IMG/VR virus record: IMGVR_UViG_3300010885_016054
Location: 1 to 33,881 of that record
Source: a virus
Length of the DNA stretch: 33,881 bases
Strand: one strand, 5' to 3'
In this document: piece by piece, positions 29,853 through 33,881 of the stretch
Position numbering within the stretch: the first letter of the stretch is position 1
How the letters are laid out: every line of letters begins with the position of its first letter
The notes under the pieces: generated by a model
Seen by the model: only the letters and a program-made list of their open reading frames with translations
The model's database searches: none
What the model was told of the DNA's origin: nothing
Translations under genes and position numbers: made by a program

Positions 29853-30437
29853 ATGAGCAAGAATGTATTAATAATAGGGGTGGCAATGCTTAAAGAACGC
29901 ACAGCGATTCATGACAATATAGATGAAAAATTAATCTATCCCGAAATAAAAGCGGCGCAAGATATGTTTATTCTGCCCTTGTGTGGATCTTCTTTATTTA
30001 ACCGGATTCTCTCAGACATTCAAGCCAATACTTTAGCTGGTGATTATAAAGCCCTAGTAGATGATTACATCGTGGATACGCTTTGCAATTACGTTATTAG
30101 CGAACTGCCTTTGGGGCTGACATATCAGTTTTGGAATAAAGGAGTACAGGCAAAAACTACCGATAACAGTAATACCCCATCAATGAGTGATTTATTTGAT
30201 GTAGCGAGTAAATATAAAAGAAGGGCGGAAGAATACGCACAGAGAATGAGGCTTTATTTGCGCCAAAATGCGCCCACAAAATTCGCGGAATATATCAATC
30301 CAGGCAGTGGAATAGATACCGTAATCCCGGAAAGGCAAGGGTTTAGCAATCCTATTTATTTGGGTGATGTATCTCCTTACAGTGGCGAATATAAGACCTA
30401 TGATCAGAAATACCAAAGTAACCTACCGAGATTTTAA
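29853..30437 (+). CDS. Head-tail connector (DUF6712-like adaptor) candidate
   Basis: 194 residues, starting 4 nt after the portal. Helical: NIDEKLIYPEIKAAQDMFILPLCGSSLFNRIL, then DDYIVDTLCNYVISELPLGLTYQFWNKGV and a Tyr-rich C-terminus. This helical fold-length and position match Bacteroidetes phage adaptors of the gp6-like/DUF6712 type that bind under the portal. It probably forms the first ring of the neck. Confidence 0.7.
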   Translation: MSKNVLIIGVAMLKERTAIHDNIDEKLIYPEIKAAQDMFILPLCGSSLFNRILSDIQANTLAGDYKALVDDYIVDTLCNYVISELPLGLTYQFWNKGVQAKTTDNSNTPSMSDLFDVASKYKRRAEEYAQRMRLYLRQNAPTKFAEYINPGSGIDTVIPERQGFSNPIYLGDVSPYSGEYKTYDQKYQSNLPRF

Positions 30438-30439
30438 AA

Positions 30440-30559
30440 ATGAGTAAAAATATTAACAAAGTAAACGAAGAAAAGTTAAAAGTATTTCTAGCAAAACAAA
30501 AGAAAAATGACATTAAACCAGGTAGTAATAAGATTAAAAGCACTCGCGCTAAGTCATAA
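30440..30559 (+). CDS. Possible 39-residue basic protein overlapping the next gene
   Basis: ATG 30440 comes 2 nt after the connector stop and reads to TAA 30557-30559, overlapping the next gene (start 30507) by 53 nt. The product is very basic (KVNEEKLKVFLAKQKKND; KPGSNKIKSTRAKS). Good placement supports it, but such an A-rich region makes basic ORFs by chance. Confidence 0.4.
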   Translation: MSKNINKVNEEKLKVFLAKQKKNDIKPGSNKIKSTRAKS

Positions 30560-31220
30560 GCAGATACACCACTTTTATTTTGGTGATATTATCGAATGGC
30601 TTGCAAATGGTGATGTGCAATATCCCTGCTGCTTTGTGGAGATCAATAATTCTGAAATAAGCAAAGAGGACCATTTAACAAAATATAATTTATCTATTTG
30701 GTTTTTAGACCTAGTGAACGTAGACACGAAGACAAAGGCGAATGAGATTGATGTAATGAGTGATCTTACAGCGATGGCAGAAGATTATACCGCACTACTA
30801 AACTACATCGATAACCAGGATGATTTAACGATCAATACAAGTTACAACTTGCAATATTTCAGGGAGAAATTTGAAGATTTAACGATTGCTGTTAAACTGG
30901 ATATTATGGTAGCGGTGGATTATACTTCTAATCGTTGCCAAGTTCCTGCGACTGGGGTAGTATTCCCTCCAGTTGTTCCTGTTGACTATAACATAGTGTA
31001 CAATTATATCTACACCGCCACAGGTGATGAAGGTAATATTATTATAAACGCTGATTTAATTTCAAAAACCATTTTAATGCTTTTCAAAGGTGATAAGTTA
31101 TTAATCCCAACAGTTAGCTTGTCATCAACAGATCAGTATAATTATAATTCAGCGACAGGAGAATTTTATTTTGGTTCAGACTTTGAAGCTGGGCAAGTAC
31201 TTCAATTTATTTATAAATGA
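30507..31220 (+). CDS. Tail-completion/terminator-like protein with C-terminal accessory domain
   Basis: 237 residues. Residues 1-150 look like a neck/tail-terminator protein (QIHHFYFGDIIEWLANGDVQYPCCFVEINN, LSIWFLDLV, MSDLTAMAEDYTALL, ending in NRCQVP). A Pro/Val linker (TGVVFPPVVPVDYNIV) leads to a 73-residue domain (165-237, YNYIYTATGDEGN ... FGSDFEAGQVLQFIYK) which is repeated as the separate gene that follows. The C-terminal domain is probably exposed on the virion or binds a partner. Function inferred from position. Confidence 0.65.
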   Translation: MTLNQVVIRLKALALSHKQIHHFYFGDIIEWLANGDVQYPCCFVEINNSEISKEDHLTKYNLSIWFLDLVNVDTKTKANEIDVMSDLTAMAEDYTALLNYIDNQDDLTINTSYNLQYFREKFEDLTIAVKLDIMVAVDYTSNRCQVPATGVVFPPVVPVDYNIVYNYIYTATGDEGNIIINADLISKTILMLFKGDKLLIPTVSLSSTDQYNYNSATGEFYFGSDFEAGQVLQFIYK

Positions 31221-31444
31221 GTTTGCTCAATTACATATATACCGCCAGTGGAGCCGAGGGCAACTACATTGTAGTTGATTCATTGAAAGGTAAGACTATA
31301 TTGATATTAGTCAAAGGAAAGATCCTCACTCCGGCTGTGGGCTTACCGACAATGGACCAGTACAGTTATGATGCAACTTCGGGAAGGTTTGATTTTGGAA
31401 ATGATTTTGAAACCGGGCAATGCCTACAATTAATTTATAGATGA
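31217..31444 (+). CDS. Stand-alone paralogue of the preceding C-terminal domain
   Basis: 75 residues. It aligns end to end with residues 165-237 of the preceding protein; about 41 of 72 positions are identical by eye (NYIYTA, KTIL, DQY, DFE, LQ and IY blocks) with one 1-residue gap. Start and stop both overlap neighbours by 4 nt (31217-31220, 31441-31444). Small beta-rich domain of the kind that decorates Bacteroidetes phage tails. Likely an oligomeric virion or fibre accessory. Confidence 0.75.
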   Translation: MSLLNYIYTASGAEGNYIVVDSLKGKTILILVKGKILTPAVGLPTMDQYSYDATSGRFDFGNDFETGQCLQLIYR

Positions 31445-33240
31445 GATTATTAATTACTTTTTTATTAGTATGCGCTTTTTTTGGTGCTGGTGCGCAGAGT
31501 TTTGACTCTACTAAACTGTATAGAAGTTTGGATTACGGCTGGCAATATAAGCGCGTGAAAATAGATAGCATCTTGAAGCTCCCCAATGGAGTAATCATCA
31601 ACCGGTCCTGGGAGTTCCCTGTTACCGATACCAGTTCAATTAGTAGCCGCATCAATTACCGGGTGAGGTACTCCGATACCGCTGCGATGCTATTGCCTTA
31701 TTATTGGGCATCTAACCCAGCTAGTTACATCACTGCCGCAGCCATCACAGGCAAGGTGAATGTAAGCGATACCGCAACTATGTTGAGCGGCTATCAATCA
31801 GCAATCGGATTAAAGGCAGCCAAAGCCACCACCTTAACCATCAATGGAACAGGGTTCGACCTTTCAGCAAATAGATCCTGGACTATACCTACTACTGATA
31901 CAACAAGTCTTTCAAATAGAATAAACACAAAACAAAATATAATTACCAATCCAATTTCAGGAACAGGCACAAGCGGACAAGTAGCATATTGGAATGGTAC
32001 AAGTACACAAACAGGAAGTGCAACATTAACCTATACTCCTACTTCTACTTTTTTAATTAATAATAGTGTTACTGCTGCATCAGGAATAGCAAGAGGAAAA
32101 TATCAAACATCAACTTTAATTGCTGCTGCAAATAGTGATACTTTAGTTAGTACAGATTTGAAAGGAACATTTACAAACGGTGCTTTTACTGGGGTGCAAA
32201 ATTATGGATTAAGGACACAAGTTTCAAGTGCAACAGGAAGTTATAATATTTATTCGAGTGGAACTGCTGCTAATTATTTTAATGGTAGAATTCTTTTAGG
32301 TTCAAATGTTGACGATGGAGTAAATAAATTGCAAGTTAATGGAAGTGCAAAAATTAGTTTAGACGCTAATATAAATACTATTACAGTAGGATTAGGTTTT
32401 TCAAGTATTTCTACTAATACGGCTATTGGAAAATCTGCTTTAGCTGCTAATACAACAGGTAATACTAATACGGCTATGTCTTATGAAAGTTTAAAAGCAA
32501 ATACGGTTGGTGGTGCGAATACTGCTGTGGGTTATAGTTCTCTTATATCAAATGTAGATGGTACAAATAATACGGCTTACGGTCAACAAAGTTTAAGATC
32601 TAACATTTCCGGAAATCAAAACGTTGCAATAGGTAGTGAAAGTCTTAAAGCTAACACTAATAGTAATAATACTGCCGTTGGTTATAATTCTCTTTATTAT
32701 AATGTTGGAGCTTCTAATAATTCAGCGCTGGGACATCAAAGTTTATATAATACAACATCAGGAGGTAATAACGTTGGTATTGGAGTAAGAAGTTTGTTCG
32801 GAAATACGGTTGGTGCAAATAATACCGCCATTGGTTATTTTTCAGGTAATCAAATTGCAGATGGTTTTACCTTTGCCACAAATTCAAGTTATTCAACTTT
32901 TATTGGTTATGGCACAAAACCTTTGGCTGATAATCAAAATAATCAAACTATTTTAGGTTACAATCAAACAGGCTTAGGAAGTAATACTACAATAATAGGA
33001 GGTGTTGGTAATGTTTTAACGGCTCTAGTTGGTAGTGTATTAATTGGTACAACTACGGCGGTAACTTCAACAATATTAGCTTTAAATTCAACAACAACAG
33101 GTTTTCTTCCACCCAAAATGACAACCACCCAAAAATTAGCAATAGCAACTCCAGCCGAAGGATTAATGGTTTATGATTTAACCCTTCATAAATTATGCGT
33201 TTACACAGGTTCAGCTTGGGAAACAATTACATCGTTATAA
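31441..33240 (+). CDS. Tail fibre/adhesin with signal peptide and YadA-like repeats
   Basis: 599 residues. The N-terminus MRLLITFLLVCAFFGAGAQS is a Sec-type signal peptide ending in AQ, usual for secreted Bacteroidetes proteins. Residues about 20-160 hold loose repeats with SDTAAMLLPYY / SDTATMLSGYQ, common in phage fibre-like proteins. From residue 326 eight 16-17 residue repeats (NTAVGYSSLISN type) resemble trimeric autotransporter YadA-head turns. The end (LPPKMTTTQKLAIATP ... GLMVYDLTLHKLCVYTG) is a frequent fibre C-terminus. It is either the receptor-binding fibre or a surface adhesin. The DNA becomes markedly more AT-rich after about 31900. Confidence 0.7.
   Translation: MRLLITFLLVCAFFGAGAQSFDSTKLYRSLDYGWQYKRVKIDSILKLPNGVIINRSWEFPVTDTSSISSRINYRVRYSDTAAMLLPYYWASNPASYITAAAITGKVNVSDTATMLSGYQSAIGLKAAKATTLTINGTGFDLSANRSWTIPTTDTTSLSNRINTKQNIITNPISGTGTSGQVAYWNGTSTQTGSATLTYTPTSTFLINNSVTAASGIARGKYQTSTLIAAANSDTLVSTDLKGTFTNGAFTGVQNYGLRTQVSSATGSYNIYSSGTAANYFNGRILLGSNVDDGVNKLQVNGSAKISLDANINTITVGLGFSSISTNTAIGKSALAANTTGNTNTAMSYESLKANTVGGANTAVGYSSLISNVDGTNNTAYGQQSLRSNISGNQNVAIGSESLKANTNSNNTAVGYNSLYYNVGASNNSALGHQSLYNTTSGGNNVGIGVRSLFGNTVGANNTAIGYFSGNQIADGFTFATNSSYSTFIGYGTKPLADNQNNQTILGYNQTGLGSNTTIIGGVGNVLTALVGSVLIGTTTAVTSTILALNSTTTGFLPPKMTTTQKLAIATPAEGLMVYDLTLHKLCVYTGSAWETITSL
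32416..32850 (+). repeat. Eight tandem 16-17-residue YadA-like coding repeats
   Basis: Each unit reads N-T-A-x-G-x-x-S-L-x-x-N-x-x-G-x-N (for example NTAVGYSSLISNVDGTN, NVAIGSESLKANTNSN, NSALGHQSLYNTTSGGN), with seven 51-nt units, one of 48 nt, and a ninth partial unit. Conserved Asn, Gly and Ser-Leu columns suit a left-handed beta-roll like YadA heads. Units differ at many bases, so the array is old or under selection rather than a recent slippage product. Confidence 0.8.
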
Positions 33241-33255
33241 ATTAAATAAATAAAA

Positions 33256-33588
33256 ATGAAAAAAGTAATATTATCAATTTTAGTTTTTGCAAGTTTAACA
33301 ACTAAAGCACAAGATACAACTGTTTACACCAAAGGTGCAATCCTTATCCAGCCTATCATTGTAAATGCACAAGGTGATTCAGCATATTCAATATTATGGT
33401 CTGCATTTGGTCTTAGTAATAATGGTGAAGGATGCAGTACCTATGTTATTTTAAACGGAAAACAAAATCAAAAGTTATCAGATTTTAATTGTGGGATTCC
33501 TTCGTACATAGTTAACCAATGGGGAACGGATAACACAATTATAGATGATTATATTCTTTCACAATATCCGAGATTTAAAAAGCTATGA
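33256..33588 (+). CDS. Secreted hypothetical protein
   Basis: 110 residues. Signal peptide MKKVILSILVFASLTTKAQ with a typical Bacteroidetes -AQ cleavage end, then a small mature domain (about 91 residues) with two Cys (EGCSTYV, DFNCGI) that could pair, and aromatic ends. It lies directly after the fibre gene with the same AT-rich composition, and its stop overlaps the next gene as ATGA. It may be a periplasmic or exported partner of the fibre, or a lysogenic conversion gene. I do not recognise the family. Confidence 0.65.
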   Translation: MKKVILSILVFASLTTKAQDTTVYTKGAILIQPIIVNAQGDSAYSILWSAFGLSNNGEGCSTYVILNGKQNQKLSDFNCGIPSYIVNQWGTDNTIIDDYILSQYPRFKKL

Positions 33589-33743
33589 ATTTCCAAGATT
33601 ACAAAATCTATATTCTGAATGCAGTAGCACTATCGGTATCGCTTTCTAATGTAGAAACTTATTTACGAATTACGTTATTAGCAGTATCTATATTTTACAC
33701 AATTTTTAAACTTTTAAAAAATAATAAAAATGAAAAACTTTAA
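33585..33743 (+). CDS. Holin candidate (52 residues, two membrane spans)
   Basis: ATG 33585 overlaps the previous stop (ATGA); TAA at 33741-33743. Two hydrophobic segments (IYILNAVALSVSL and ITLLAVSIFYTIFKLL) joined by SNVETYLR, with a basic/Asn-rich tail. The N-terminal MNFQDYKIYILNA and the second-span pattern are like small proteins placed in the lysis region of flavophages. It overlaps the second membrane protein gene (33730) by 14 nt. With spanin and lysozyme it makes a complete lysis set. Confidence 0.6.
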   Translation: MNFQDYKIYILNAVALSVSLSNVETYLRITLLAVSIFYTIFKLLKNNKNEKL

Positions 33744-33881
33744 AACGAGTTTGGCTGGATTAGTAGCTGGTATTCCTTTTATCATTGATGCGCTTATACA
33801 AGCTTATTCCGCAGGAACTTTCACAGGAAAAACAGGATTGCAATTAGTTGCAGCGATTGGTGTAGTATTATTAGGATTGTA
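33730..33881 (+). CDS. Holin-like small membrane protein, 5' part (continues at base 124)
   Basis: ATG 33730 opens a frame that runs off the contig end and, because of the 123-bp overlap, continues at position 124 to the TAG at 152-154. It begins MKNFKTSLAGLVAGIPFI. See the 3' part at 1-154. Its start lies inside the last codons of the preceding holin candidate. Function inferred from two spans and lysis-region position. Confidence 0.7.
   Translation, partial: MKNFKTSLAGLVAGIPFIIDALIQAYSAGTFTGKTGLQLVAAIGVVLLGL
33759..33881. repeat. Terminal direct repeat, right copy
   Basis: These 123 bases equal bases 1-123. See the left copy; counting one copy gives a circle of about 33,758 bp. Confidence 0.95.

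Noticed and set aside
32416-32850. Diversity-generating retroelement target
   Set aside because: No reverse transcriptase or template repeat is in the genome, and no A-specific variability can be assessed from one sequence.

Overview
The window is one essentially complete genome of a temperate tailed phage (siphovirus-like) of a Bacteroidetes host. Its first 123 bases (1-123) recur exactly as its last 123 (33759-33881). The contig therefore closes into a circle of about 33,758 bp, and the small holin-like gene cut by the contig ends (33730-33881 joined to 124-154) becomes intact. The host is inferred from several signs: TAnnTTTG-type promoters (best at 14230-14237), weak Shine-Dalgarno signals with A-rich leaders, signal peptides ending in -AQ, and structural proteins of types I associate with Bacteroidetes phages. 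No tRNA, rRNA, CRISPR array or insertion sequence was seen.

Layout around the circle: (1) Lysis, 33585 to 1087 across the joint: two small membrane proteins (holin candidates), a lipoprotein with a C-terminal membrane anchor (unimolecular spanin) and a T4-type lysozyme. A calcineurin-like phosphoesterase and a small HExxH protein follow (1095-2389), then a strong terminator. (2) Lysogeny, 2450-5287: a putative attP region with five 10-bp direct repeats, a tyrosine integrase, two leftward HTH repressor-like genes, three near-identical palindromic operators (one inside the repressor gene), an early promoter whose -33/-7 spacer is filled by one operator, and an excisionase-like HTH protein. (3) Early/replication, 5290-13472: small proteins, a RecA/Sak4-like ATPase, an HNH protein, a stand-alone DnaA domain IV protein, a small protein with an SSB-like C-terminus, a PD-(D/E)XK nuclease, a Prim-Pol/DUF3987 primase-helicase, and an iteron-rich intergenic region that is the best origin candidate. 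(4) Switch/accessory, 13472-16048: an orphan SAM methyltransferase, a Bacteroidetes-type promoter with a tiny leader ORF, a sigma-region-4-like protein and a glycosyltransferase. (5) Packaging and virion, 16038-33240: small and large terminase, then tail genes through the tape measure, then prohead protease, scaffold, capsid, tube-like protein, portal fusion, connector, tail-completion protein and a fibre with YadA-like repeats.

How it works together: repressor on the ATTGAT-N3-ATCAAT operators should hold the rightward early operon off. After induction, excisionase and integrase act at attP, the replication genes work at the iteron region, and the 14.2 kb promoter opens the late block.

Most unusual points: tail genes before head genes; a portal fused to a winged-helix segment and a gpF-like C-terminus; a fibre with a Sec signal peptide, 17-residue repeats and an internal composition break; a stand-alone paralogue of a neighbour's C-terminal domain; two adjacent unrelated proteins sharing the C-terminus TNPPYNS through synonymous codons; several coupled membrane microproteins; and a nested inverted repeat at 4164-4268. 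I see no wholly new defence or mobile system. All functions were assigned by eye from motifs, without database searches.
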